Shown here piece by piece: positions 32,181 to 44,430 of a stretch of 64,000 nucleotides of DNA. The stretch is from NCBI GenBank assembly GCA_022749755.1, contig CM040447.1, forward strand, positions 15,847,087 to 15,911,086. The letters are read 5' to 3'. This stretch comes from Azadirachta indica. Taxonomy: Eukaryota > Streptophyta > Magnoliopsida > Sapindales > Meliaceae. The stretch's first letter is position 1. Every line of letters starts with the position of its first letter. The notes under the pieces are model-generated. The model searched no databases and was not told the origin of the DNA. It saw only the letters and a program-made list of their open reading frames with translations. Both the position numbers and the translations under genes were made by a program.

Positions 32181-34039
32181 GGCATTTTTAATATAGTTGT
32201 GTAAATTTGTTTTAGAAAGAGAAGACTTAGACAAAGAGAATGTCTCAAAATTTTACTCTAATGTAAATTAATGATTATACCTAATGAGTAGTAGGACACT
32301 GTTTCTTTTCTTTTTGTTCTGATTATGTTTGCTGTATATATATTGGAATCTAATGAAAAATAAACTATTCTCTCTTTCTACCTTTTGATTAAATATTCCT
32401 ACTTAAACATTAAAATTAAGAAGCAAGGCCATTTTTTTTTTTGGTTTTTACATTTTTCTAATTTTTTTTCTCTCTGCATCTTTTTCCCCAACTCCCTTAG
32501 TTTGGATTTCAACTTGCAAAAATTCTCCACGTACATAAAAAAAAAAGAAACAGACAATCATTGAAAAGCTAAGCTGAAAGATTTAAAAATCTTGCAAATA
32601 GGTCCCCTCAGCTTTGCACCTAGGTCCGCAGGTGACTTGTGTTCGGATCCGTATTTCCCTTACGGTTTCGTCCTCGAACGTCTTCCTTTTTTAGTCGAAT
32701 TCAATTATTTTGAGTCAATTTTTCTATGAATGGCTAATTCACTCATGATCTGAAAAAATGCAACAAACAAACATTAAATATTGATGTTAGCAGAGGATTA
32801 AACAAAAAAATTAAATTAAAGAGTAAATGATAAGCTTGTTTTGATACACTCATTAAAATAAATTAAACTTTCATTTTTTAATTGATTCAGTTGATGTTGG
32901 GGTGTCAAAAACAGCGCGAGGGAGTGAGTATAGTAGAATTGAAGACGTGGCGCGGCTGCTCTGTTAATGGCGCGGCCGCACCATACCCTCTACCATGCAT
33001 GCTACACAAGAGCAGGTGAAATGGCGCGGTCGCGCTACTAGATGGCGCGGCGGCGCCATGTATTCTGCATAGTGGCAAAATGCGCAGCGTCGCCGCACTG
33101 CCTAGTAGCATGACCAGCACCATGCCACCTGCTCTTGTACAGACTTGTGGCATAATGCATAGCGTGGCCACGCTAATACTTAGCGCAGCCGCGCTATTCA
33201 AAGCTGACCTGCAAGATTTGAAAACCTTACAAATAGGTCCACTCAGCTTTGTACTTAGGTCACTTAGTGACTTGCATTTTGGTCCATATTTTCCTCACGT
33301 TTTGGTTTCTGAACATCTTCTTTTTTTAGGCAAATTCAATCATTTTGAGTTAAATTCGCTTTTAATGGCCAATTATCTCGCGATCTACAAAAAATATAAC
33401 CAACAGACATTAAATTTACTTGCAGAGAATTAAATAAATAATCAAATTAAAGAGTAAGTGATAAGTTTGTTGTGATACGCGCATCAAAATAAATTAAACT
33501 TTTATTTTCAATTGATTGAAGAGGTGGCGCGGCCACGCCATGTATTCCTGCCATGCATGCTGAACAAGAGTTTTTGGCAGAATGCATGGTGCGGCTGCGC
33601 TGATACTTGGCGCAACCGCACCATGCATAGTGACCTGCGAGGTTTGAAATCCTTGCAAATAGGTCCACTTACCTTTGCACTTAGGTCTCCTAGTGATTGG
33701 TGTTTTAGTCCGTACTTCTTTTACGTTTTGGTTCCCGAACGTATTCATTTTTTAGCCGAATTTACTCTTTTTCAGTTAAATTTGCTTTGAATGGCCAATT
33801 CTCTCGTCATCTGCAAAAAAATATAATCATGTAAAAGACATTAAATATTAATTGTCACTATTTTATTCTTATGTAATTTAATGATTATAGCCAATCAGTA
33901 GTAGGACATTATATGTTTCTTTTTTGTTTTGATTATGTTTGTTGTTTATATATTGGAATTCAATGAAAAATAAACTATCCTCTCTTTCTGCCTTTTATTG
34001 AATATTCTTGTTAAGACATTAAAATCCGATAGCCAAAGT
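32181..34039. repeat. Array of retroelement-like units with GC-rich islands
   Basis: At least three copies of a unit: GC-rich island, CTGCAAGGTTTGAAAACCTT, GCAAATAGGTCCACT, GTGACTTGCGTTTTGG-like, CCGAACGTCTTC-like, GAATGGCCAATTCTCTCG, and AAAGAGTAAGTGATAAG...AAATAAATTAAAC. Copies run about 32570-32875 (no island), 32930-33510 (island 32930-33200) and 33520-33840 (island 33525-33630). It is bounded by the dispersed repeat at 32265-32420 and 33850-34035. No protein is encoded; open frames here are by-products of the GC islands. Confidence 0.7.
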
Positions 34040-34690
34040 TGAATATTAAATAGTAATTAAACAAAAAAAGTTATCAACATAATTGTTAAAAGATAACAAA
34101 AAGTTAAAACAAAACTATTAAAGATAATTAATATAAATAAAATTATTGTAATATTAATAATATAATATAAAATTAAAACTAAAATTATTGTGTTTTGGTG
34201 GATTTTTGCTATGTCATCATTGCAATAGTTTTGCCAACTCTAACTGTTGCTTGCTACTGTATGTTGCTGGTTCTATTATGAGCTTTTTTCATTGCTGAGA
34301 TACGTTTTCTGCTATTGTAACTAGTTTGCTGTTCTGCTTCTCCTCTACTGATGTTTTGTTGGTTGCTCTCTCAAGTTACTGCTCTTGGATATCTTCAGCC
34401 AGTTCTCTAAGGATGCAATTGATTTTTTGACTTACAATTCTTTTTAGTAGCTGCTATGTATTTGGCCGCTATTGCTTCTGCTGTTTGTGGCTGCCGCTGT
34501 GTTTTGGTTTTTGGTTTTGCTGTTGCTGGGAACTGATGTTGGCTAGTTGTGCTGCATTTATTTACTATTGCTGGAATTAATCTTTCTCATCTGGTGGTCT
34601 CTAGCACTTAAGCTTCTCACCACTGGTCTTGAGCACAACGGCAGCAATTTGGTCCTCTCTGTAAGTCTCTAATATCATCTCTAATATAAA
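34040..34690 (+). promoter_or_regulatory. Leader module of the TNP2 gene
   Basis: Upstream block of the transposase gene. An AT-rich part (AAGATAACAAAAAGTTAAAAC...) leads into a TTGCTG/TGCTGC-rich stretch. It ends in AGCACTTAAGCTTCTCACCAC, then GCAGCAATTTGGTCCTCTCT and a GTAAGT splice donor (about 34660). A diverged second copy lies at 38780-39610, upstream of the second gene. It likely holds the promoter and a non-coding first exon. Confidence 0.55.
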
Positions 34691-34752
34691 CATATATTGT
34701 CATAAATTAGAAATAATGTGTATTAATACTTTTTAGTGATTATATTTTCAGA

Positions 34753-37700
34753 ATGGATAAATCTTGGATGACTATGAATAGGAGATCGCATGCATTTGTA
34801 GAAAGCGTAGATAATTTCTTAAAATTTGCATTATATCATTCAAGGAATCCTAATGCCATACATTATCCATGCATAAAGTGTGACAATTTCAAAGTGCACA
34901 CTATTATGGAGATAAAAGAATATTTATTTTTTAATGGTATTGATAAAAGTTATCGCACTTGGATTAGGCATGAAGAGTCATATGATTATGAGGCAGATTT
35001 ACCAAATGTGGAGCAGTCATGTTTTGTATGTTATGGCTATGATGATGTGATAGATAATACTAGAGAGATGGTGCGTGTTGCACAAGATGATTGTACTAGT
35101 AATCCAAAAGTTTTTCAGAAGTTATTAGATGATGCTGAGAAGCCATTGTATTTTGATTGTACAAAATATACAAAATTGTATGCTTTGGTAAATTTGTACA
35201 ACTTAAAAGCAAAATATGGATTTTCTGACCAATGGTTTTCTGATTTGTTGAAATTATTGGCTGACATATTACCAAGTAATAATGAGTTGCCCCTATCAAT
35301 GTATGAAGCAAAGAAGACACGTAATGCACTTGGCATAGAATATGAAAAGATACATCCTTGTCCCAATGATTGTATATTGTACAGAAAATAGTTTCAAGAT
35401 GCAACTATAGGTCCTTAATGTGGAGTGTCAAGATGGAAGCTTAACAAGAATTCAACCGAGCCAAAGAACGGTGTGCCCGCCAAGGTTTTATGGTATTTTC
35501 CATTGATCCCTCGATTTAGAAGAATGTTTCAAAGTGCAGAAACAGCAAAGAATTTGACATGGCATGCTAATGTGAGGGAAATTGATGGTATACTACAACA
35601 TCCTTCTGATTCCCCAACATGGAGGCTAGTTGATGACTCTTGGCCAGATTTTATTATTGATTCAAGAAACCTTCGACTTGCACTTGTAGCTGATGGAATT
35701 AACCCACATAGTTCTCTTAGTAGTAGGTATAGTTGTTGGCCTATTGTGATGATAACTTATAATCTTCCTCTATGGTTATGTATAAAAAGAAAATTTATGA
35801 TGCTAACTTTATTGATTTCTGGGCCTAAACAACCTAGAAACAACATTGATGTTTATTTGCAGCCACTGATTGATGATCTAAAACAACTGTAGGAGGAAGG
35901 TATTTCGGCATATGATGCATATCGTAAAGAGCACTTTAAGCTAAGAGCAATATTACTATGGACAATAAATGATTTTCCAGCATATGGCAATTTATCTTGG
36001 CATACAGTGAAAGGATATTATGCATGTCCATTGTGCAATGAAGAAACCAATTGTTGCAAGTTAAAACACGGTAAAAAGATGTCTTATATGGGTCATAGAA
36101 GATTTTTGCCTCCACATCATTCGTATAGGAAGCAAAAGAAGACTTTTAATGGTGAACAGGAATTGAGAAAAGCTTCAAAACCATAAACAGGTAAAAAAAT
36201 ATTAAAAAAATTTGCAAGAGTACATTTTTCCCAAGGAAAATGCAAGCGTCATGTTACAAGTTCTAATGGTAGTACTGAAAGTTGTTGGAAGAAAAAGTCA
36301 ATTTTTTTTCAATTAGAATATTGGAAATCTTTTCATATTCGACATAGTTTAGATGTTATGCACATTGAGAAAAATGTGTACGATAACATAGTTGGCACAT
36401 TATTGAACATTCCAGGTAAAACCAAAGATGGACTTGCATCTCGATTAGATCTTAAAGAGGTAGGGTTAAGGAATGAGTTGGCAACTACAGAGGCAGCAAA
36501 AGGGATACTTTTACCTCCAGTATGTTACACAATGTCTACAGATGAAAAAAGAAGATTTTGTAAGACTTTATTTAATGCAAAGGTTCTAGAAGGATACTCA
36601 TCAAATTTTAGAAATGTTGTTTCAATAAAAGATTGTAAGCTCTATGGTCTAAAGTCTCACGACTGTCATACATTGATGCAACAATTATTGCCTGTGGTAA
36701 TTCGCTCTGTGTTACCTAAGTATATCAAGTTTGCAATTACTAGATTTTGTTTCTTTTTTAATATGTTATGTAAAAAAGCAGTGGATGTTGAAGAAGTTGA
36801 TGAGATGCAAACTAGTATTGTGTTGACCTTATGTGTACTTGAAAAATATTTTCCTCCGTCATTTTTCGATATAATGGTTCATTTAACAATGCATCTTGTT
36901 AGAGAAGCTAAATTATATGGACCAGTTTATCTGCGATGGATGTACTCATTTGAACCGTTCATGAAAGTTTTGAAAGGTTATGTGAGGAATCGTAATCGTC
37001 CAGAAGGATGTATTATAGAATGTTACATTGCAGAAGAAGCTATTGAGTTTTGCACAGAATATTTACCTAATGTAGATGCAATTGGAATCCTATCTGGTCA
37101 AGCTTATAAAAGTGATTCTGTTGGTAGGCCACTATCAGGAGGTAAGGTAGAGACTATTGATCGTATTCAATGGGAGCAAGCTCATCGATATGTATTAGAA
37201 AACACAAATGAAGTTCAACCGTATATTGAGGAAGTTGTAAAATTTCATTCATTTGTTATATGAAAATTAATTTTTAGGTCTAAAGCCATACATATAACAT
37301 TACTTTTTATTTTATATGTTAGGGAACACATGGAGCTATTAAGGCTAGAGCATCAAAAAAAATTTAAAGGAAAGAAGTGGTTACAAGATGAGCACAACCG
37401 TACGTTTATTTATTGGTTGCGTGACAAAGTAAGTGTTAGCTAACATTTAGTATTAATATTAAGTCACCAAAATAAATCATCTACACAAAATTAACCATTT
37501 TTTATGATGCTTATATGTGTGCAGATAACTCATGAGTTAAGTCATCCAAATAATAATATATCGGAGAACTTACGGTGGATAGCACATGGACCACGATTTA
37601 AAGTTATAAAATATCAAGGTTGTGGTGTCAATAAATGTCGTTACCATGTAAAAGGAAGAGATGCTCAATGTGTACATCAAAACAGTGGAGTAAGCATAAT

Positions 37701-38178
37701 TGCGAATACCATTCAAATTGCAAGCTTTAAAGATAAAAATCCAACTATTTCAAATATGTCCTTTTATGAAGTTATTCAAGTAATTTGGGATTTAAACTAT
37801 AACAAATTTAAAATTTCAATATTTAAGTGCGATTGGGTGAATAGTGGTAATGGGACCAAAGTATATGAGTTAGGCTTTATATTAGTTGACCTTAATAAGA
37901 TTGGGCATAAATCTGACCAATTTATTTTGGCATCACAAACAAAGCAAATATTTTATATACAAGATCCAGTTGATGCGAGATGGTCAATTGTACAAGTACC
38001 CTCTTAGAAGGATTATGACTATGACAATGATGAGTTAGGTGACACTATCATGGAGCATCAATGTTTAACTCCTTCATTACCAAATTTAGAATTAATTGAT
38101 TCATTTAGTGAGAATGATGCAACCTATGCTCGTGCAGATTATGAGGGTACTTGGATTGAAAATATTATGAGCAAATAG
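34753..38178 (+). pseudogene. CACTA TNP2-like transposase, broken by nonsense codons
   Basis: One continuous frame from ATG 34753 to 37263 encodes a transposase-associated domain (MDKSWMTMNRRSHAFVESVD, YPCIKC), the TNP2 transposase core (GLKAKY-type LKAKYGFSDQWFSDLLKLL, CPNDCILYRK, CGVSRWK, FPLIPRFRRMF, GYYACPLCNEET, DVMHIEKNVYDNIVGTLLNI) and a DUF4218 domain (LYGPVYLRWMYSFEPFMKVL, GYVRNRNRPEGCI). The frame is never shifted but has stops at 35389, 35416, 35890 and 36184. Later exons (about 37322-37430 and 37525-38178) carry the linker and DUF4216 (VIQVIWDLNYNKFKISIFKC, FILASQTKQIFYIQDP), with one more stop at 38005 and the natural end at 38176-38178. These transposases excise and insert CACTA elements. 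Confidence 0.9.
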
Positions 38179-38259
38179 GCATGTTCTTATATTTTTTTTA
38201 TTCATTTTGTTTTTAAGCATTTTTTTTATTAAGATATCGTAAATTTTATTCATTTATAT

Positions 38260-38475
38260 TTATTTTACTTTGAAGTGTTGAATAAATTATATATTTTAAA
38301 TAGCATGGCTAACTTTTGTTTTTTAAAAATTATTTGCAGTATCATGGCTTTTTTCCATGGAGCTAACCAAGATGATACAGAAAAGTTCTTCAAAAGAGAA
38401 ATTGGTTTTAGATTATTATGGATACACTTCACTGTTGTTGGGCTGTGCTATAGTCATATGTTGATCTTCTGATAG
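38260..38475 (+). pseudogene. Extra copy of the second CACTA gene's first coding exon start
   Basis: TTATTTGCAG followed by TATCATGGCTTTTTTCCATGG encodes MAFFHGANQDDTEKFF. This is similar in DNA and protein to the real start at 40223 (MTFFEEDNHDDVGTSS), including the preceding intron-like stretch. Together with the leader copy downstream it shows a direct duplication inside the element. Confidence 0.5.
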
Positions 38476-40222
38476 AGCTTGAATCTTGTTGGAGCGGTTG
38501 TTTACTATATATTTGTTAGCTTCATGCTGTTCTAGTGTTCTTTTGCTGCTGCTTTGTTTTGACTAAAATTATTAGTCAATACATTCTTTTTAAATAAATC
38601 TCTAAGCAACAGATTAAAGTGATGAAATAAAAAAATGAATAAGAAGTTTAAAAGGCCTTAATCTTAAATACAAGCTCATAAAGTAGAAACACCAAAATAA
38701 AAAAAAATTGAAAAGATAATCACAACAATTAAATTGATCATGAAAATAAAAAAAAATCTAAATTACACATTGAAAATCGAGATCTAAATTTGAATATAAA
38801 TAATAATTAAATAAAAAAAGTTAAAAACATAATTATTAAAAATTATTGAAAGATAATAAAAAGTTAGAAACAAAATTATTAAAGGTAGTTAATATAAATG
38901 AAATTATTATAAGATTAATATAAATAAAGTTATTTACTGTTGCTGGAATCAATCTTTCTCCTCTGCTGCTTGTTGTTTGTGCCCTGTTATTGATATGCTG
39001 CTCCATTGCTTTCCGTTTTTGGTTTCCTGCTGATGAATTCAATCTCAAGTGCCATTCCTACTGCTAGTACTGGCATTTTATTCTTCCCTTCTCCTGCTAG
39101 TTGCTGATACTGATGTTGTTGCTAACGGTTTCCGCATTTTTTTTTCTTTTAATTTGTGGCTGTTGTATCTTTCAATACTACTCCTGCAATTGTTTATAAC
39201 TTCCTCTAAGCTTCTTTGTGTCTTTTCTAGGCTTCCTTATTATTTAATAATACATTATTTTGATTTTTTTAAAAAAATATATATTTCTGCAGATTTTTCA
39301 ACTTCTTTCTATGCTGCTACCTTGCTTCTACGCTTTTACTACTCTCTTTGATGCTTACAATTGTGTTCACCAGCAGAAAGTACTACTATACAGCTTACTG
39401 CTTGCTACTCAATCCTTCTCTTGTTTTAATTTTATTTTTTCTGCCTTCAGCTTTACCAATTGGAGGATTTAGATTCTTAAAAAACTCATAATCCAGAATA
39501 TTGAGAACATTGAGATTTCACCAAGAATTACGCAGAAGGAGGAAAAGAGCACATAAGCTTCTCATCACTAGTCTCTAAAACTACGACAGCAACTTGGTCC
39601 TCAATGTAAGTTTTGAAATTGTTTCTACAGATTTTTCAGCTTTTTATAGCAAATATTGATGTATGTTACCGGCTCTAGATGCTACTATTTTTTAAATTTA
39701 ACGTTGTTTGTAATTACTTTGCAACCTTGCTGCTAAGTTTCTTACTGGCTATCAATGAAGAAAATAACAATTTACTTTATTTTTATTTGTAAATTATAAA
39801 GTAAACATCTTGCTTTATTTTTTAGATTCTTAAAAACTCATAATGCAGTGGTGAGAACCTCAATTTAGTTTAATTTAGTTAATATTCTCATTTTTTTAAG
39901 TCATTTATTGGTAGGTTAACAGTAATTGAGATTACTCTCTTAATACAATTAATGATATAATTATATTGTGATTATTTAAATAATTGTTAGTAATATAAAT
40001 ATAAATCTGTTGGTTATAACTTGAATATATTTATATAAATTATTTTTTAAGTTTTTTAGACATTACCTTAGTAATTAAGATATTCTAAATTTTATTCATT
40101 AGTAATTAACAAAACCTAAATTTTATTTAGTACGTAACATTTATTTTATCTTAAAATGCTGAATTAATTATATTTTTACTAGTATCACTCACATGGTTTT
40201 TTATTTTTTTTGTTTCAGTATC
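38476..40222 (+). promoter_or_regulatory. Leader module of the second CACTA gene
   Basis: Within this stretch, 38780-39610 is a diverged copy of 34040-34690. It has the AT-rich part, TTACTGTTGCTGGAATCAATC, TGCTGC-rich DNA, then AGCACATAAGCTTCTCATCAC, GCAACTTGGTCCTCAATGTAAG. The GTAAG at about 39605 may be the donor of a leader intron whose acceptor is TTTGTTTCAG just before ATG 40223. The rest is AT-rich with no gene. Confidence 0.55.
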
Positions 40223-43200
40223 ATGACCTTTTTCGAAGAAGACAATCATGATGATGTAGGAACTTCTTCAGAAAATTCTTTGAGGAAAAGAAATGGCGGA
40301 AGTCAAATGACTTTGCCAGAACTTACAAAAGAAAAAAGTGATGGCCATAGGCTACTTATTGTATTTAATAAGAAAGGTCAACCAATAGGTAAAACATCAA
40401 AAAAGTTAGGAAGCTTAATTGGTGTATTGGCACGTACAATAGTTCCAATCACATATTGCACATGGTTCAGGGAACTTAAAGAAAATATATGGAGTTGCAT
40501 TGAGGTTTGACATATGTCAATTCTTAATTATCATTTTTTTGTTATTATTTTTTTACAATAATTTATTTATTTTAAATTTTTATTTCATGCTATTGTTTGT
40601 AGATGGCGTCTGATATTGATAAAGCTTTTAAGAAAAAGGCTTTATCTAAGTAGCAGGAAGATAGAAAGCTTTTAAAAATCGTCTTACATCAAAATATATA
40701 TTGCCACACAAAAATGACCCTATTAGTTTGAAAAGACCACCGACACACTACAAATTTATTGAACAATCACATTGGCAATCATTTGTAAAGAGTAGATTAG
40801 CAAAAGATTTTCTTGTAAGCTAATTTAAATTTTTTTATATTTAATTTAATTTAATTTTAACTTAAAATTCTTACTATATTGTTGTAATGATATATATAGA
40901 GCCATAGAAAAGTTCAACAAGAGAGGCAGAGACAAAACAAGTATAGATATCGACTTTCACGTCTTGGATATGCAAATAAAGAAGATGAATTGGTTAGTGT
41001 TTAAATTATTGATTAATTTATTTAATGTAAAGTATTTTACAAATTTGGATTTGAATGTCTACAGATACGTGAACTTGGAACAGATGAACAAATTGACCGT
41101 TCCATTATTTAGATGCTTGCTCATCAAAATAAGAAAGGAGAATATGATAACGAGAATATCAAATTATGTGCAGAAAGAATTGTAAGTTTGTTATTAATGT
41201 TGCACTTATTTATATATAATTTATATTAATAATTAAATAAAAAAGTATTTAATTTTCATTAAAAGTTTTTATTTATATTGGCTTTCATCTTAATTCTCTT
41301 TTTTAAAAAAAAAATATTTGTCTATACTTTTGATAGGAAAAAATTACGGAACAAGTTAAATTGAGAATTGTTTGCGTTGATGGCAACAATGACATTCTTA
41401 CAATGGCATTACAAACTCCTGAGCATTCAAGAAGTGTTAGAGGAGTAGGTCATTCCATCACTCCATCTAGTTATTTTCACATGCCTAAACGTAATCATTA
41501 TTTTGAGGAGCAACAAAAGATGATGCAAGAGCAACAACATTTGTTGATTGAACAAAATAAGAGGATGTTAAAGGAAAATCAAAAAATGCAAGAAAAGTTG
41601 AAGTCATTACAAAGTGAATTAGAAGCATTAAAAACAAGTAACCCAAAAGCCACGAGTTCTAATCAAGCCAATTGTTATACAACCATCAAGGTGAATAGCC
41701 ATGAGACAAACACTGAAGTACAATATCAAGCTAATGGTGATATAACTATAAAGGTAATAAATTTTTACTTATTCACTATATATATATATATATATTTGTA
41801 TCTTGTTGTATAACATCTTTTTAATGAAATGAATGTGACATTTGAAAGGGAAAATTATGCAAGCTTGCTATTGGCAACAGAGAGAATATAGTAGCTCATA
41901 GTGCAATTATGCCAACAAATGATCCAAAAGCCACTATGCACGGAATTCCATTAAATGAAAATATACGCGTATCTATTCATATGACAATAATTTCATCGGT
42001 CTCTTTACTAGTTCCTGTTCTTGGTGAACTTGAAACCGTACAAGATGCTATTGGATCATTTGTCGCATGGCTTAGAGATCTTATTATACCATTGACTAAT
42101 AAGGTAATTTACTTTGTAATTTGTAATTTTCTCTCAATTATTTATTTATAATAGTTTTTTTTAAATATTTTGCTTCATCAACTTAGGAACTAAGCAAACA
42201 ACTCAACAATTTAAACTCAAAATCAGTAGAGCCAATTATAAACCCCAAAGTTCAATGTTCAACTCAGTCATATTGTTCTATGAAATCTATTGGTATATAT
42301 GCCAATAAAACTATGCTTTCAGGTGACACCATTGAAGTAAGTATAGAAAAAAATATTTTTGGGCAAGAATTTGTTGAGAATGTTACTCAAGCTATAATCC
42401 AAGAGTTTTTAAGCATGAACCTCATATCAGTCACTTGTATAGTAGTGTATATAAGGTAATTTAATATTTTCCTGATGAAAATGTATCATTTTAACTTATT
42501 TATTAAGGATTAAAGGTATAGATTTATTGTTATAATAACAAAAGTTTTTACTTTATTATTAGGCACTTATACAATTACATCAAAGAGAGAAATTTGGTTG
42601 ACATGATTGGATTTGTGAATTCATATGATATTGCTTCAATCGGTAGAAAAATAGAAGTTGATAGAGTACATTCAATCGTAGAAAGGATAAGACATGCAAA
42701 GATGAATCAGATATTATTTACTCCATATTATCATGAGTATGTATTTTCATTATGTTATATGATTATATATTTAATTATTAATTGTTGAGTATAATTTATT
42801 TCAACTAATGCATTTAATTATTATATATATATATATTTTATCATCAATATAGATTTCACTGGATGTTGGTCATTAATGATCCATATAATGACATCACATA
42901 TTTTTTGGACTCACTTCAAAATGAAATTATCTCTGACATTAAGCAAGTTGTTAATAAGTAAGTATAATTTGTAATACATTTATTTGCATTAAAATATAAT
43001 TTTTCTGTTCATTTGACATAATTGATATATGACATTTGTTTTCCTTTTCCTATTATTTCTTTGTTTTTTCTTTTTAAAAAAAAGACCCATGAAGATGTTC
43101 AATGTTCGATCACAAAGAATTAGAAGAAAGACACCGATTTGGAAGAAAATCAATGTAAGTACATAAAAATTATATTATCGACTATTTTTTTGAAATTTTT

Positions 43201-44430
43201 TTCTTTGATTCATAAGTGACAGAAATAACTAATCTTTAAATTATGGTAGCCAATTCTAATATTAGAACAAATAATTTGTCAATGCATCAAAAATTAATCT
43301 AATAAATATTTTTAAGAAAAGCTTAATAATGATTTAGCTTCTTTTTTTCTTTTTTTTTTTTCTGGGGGAGGGGGAGGGGGGGGGTTGGGGTAGGATATTT
43401 TTTATGAGCCAACAACTTGCTATTATACGTACCAACATTTTCTAATATCTATATGAGTAAAGTGGGATATAAAAAATTAACCATCAACTATTTTCAATCT
43501 TTTTTCTTTATTTACATAGATACCATCATTTCTTTGATTTTTTCCAATATTTTATTTACTTTCTTAGGGCATATATGTTTGACAACATTGGAAATATATA
43601 TTAATAACATAAATATCAATTGGTAAACAATGGTCTATCATTGGTTATTGCAAATGTCTCAAAAAAAAAAGTATTATTGACTATTGATCAATTTAAGTTA
43701 GCATGAAATATTAAAAGAATGGAATTGAAAACTAGGAATTCTTTGAAACTAGAGTTAGGTCCAAAATTGAAGTAACTCATCAATCATTCAAATCATCTTT
43801 AAGAATAATCCAATGAATGATATAATTATAATTAGTACATACTTTGAATCTTTTCGTTTTATATATCAGTCAAATTAGTACTTACACATTAAAAAGAAAA
43901 AAAACAATACGTGATACATATATACTGTCACAATATATATATATATATATTTGGTTATTGATCTGCTAGTATAACTTTTACTAACTAATATGCTAATATG
44001 CTATATATATACACCCCATCTTCATATGACTTTCCGAAGAAAAATAATTTAAATTTTTATTATTTGAACAATTTTTTTCGTTGTTTTATATTAATTAAAA
44101 TATACTCGATTTTATTATTTTTTTTTTAATTTTTAGTAGTGTCCTAAACAACCCACAAATTCAGAGTGTGGGTATTATGTAATGAAGTATATGAAAGATA
44201 TTATTGAAAATCCAAATATTTCCATCCAACAAAAGGTTAGAATTATAACTTTGCAGTTATTTCACTTATTTTATTAATTTTTTATAACATGCATGACTTC
44301 TAATGTTATTTTATTTTAATTTCATTATGTGTAATATTTTATGCAGTTTGAAAAAAAATGCTCATACAAACAAGAAGAGATAGATGAGATAAGAAAAGAT
44401 TGGGCTGAATTTGTTCTATCAATTTTGTAA
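40223..44430 (+). pseudogene. CACTA second gene: Transposase_24/TNPA-like domain, coiled coil, DUF8039 and Ulp1 protease domain
   Basis: About twelve exons with good splice signals. Exons 1-4 (40223 to about 41180) encode a TNPA/Transposase_24-type DNA-binding region (VLARTIVPITYCTWFREL, LPHKNDPISLKRPPTHYKFI). Exon 5 (41338-41753) ends in a Gln/Lys/Glu-rich coiled coil. Exon 6 (about 41849-42101) matches DUF8039 (GKLCKLAIGN, MHGIPLNENIRVSI). Exons 8-12 (42563-44430) form a C48/Ulp1 domain: FHWMLVIND (His), YFLDSL (Asp), CPKQPTNSECGYYVMKY (Gln, Cys), ending WAEFVLSIL. Breaks: stop at 40651, a one-base shift near 40675, stop at 41110. A possible stop at 44137 is avoided if the next AG is the acceptor. 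The protease half is otherwise intact. TNPA binds element ends; Ulp1-type domains cleave SUMO conjugates. Confidence 0.85.
43362..43395 (+). repeat. G-rich tract in a CACTA intron
   Basis: A run of G blocks (GGGGGAGGGGGAGGGGGGG, then GGTTGGGGTAGG) within the roughly 980-base AT-rich intron between the tenth and eleventh exons. It has four or more G runs and so fits the usual pattern for a G-quadruplex. Confidence 0.8.

Noticed and set aside
32905..33790. Several 70-117-codon frames
   Set aside because: Same cause: GC-rich repeat islands. The repeated DNA explains them.
39049..39472. Hydrophobic frames of 70-100 codons resembling small membrane proteins
   Set aside because: They fall in the duplicated T-rich leader module of the CACTA element and are not conserved in frame in the other copy.
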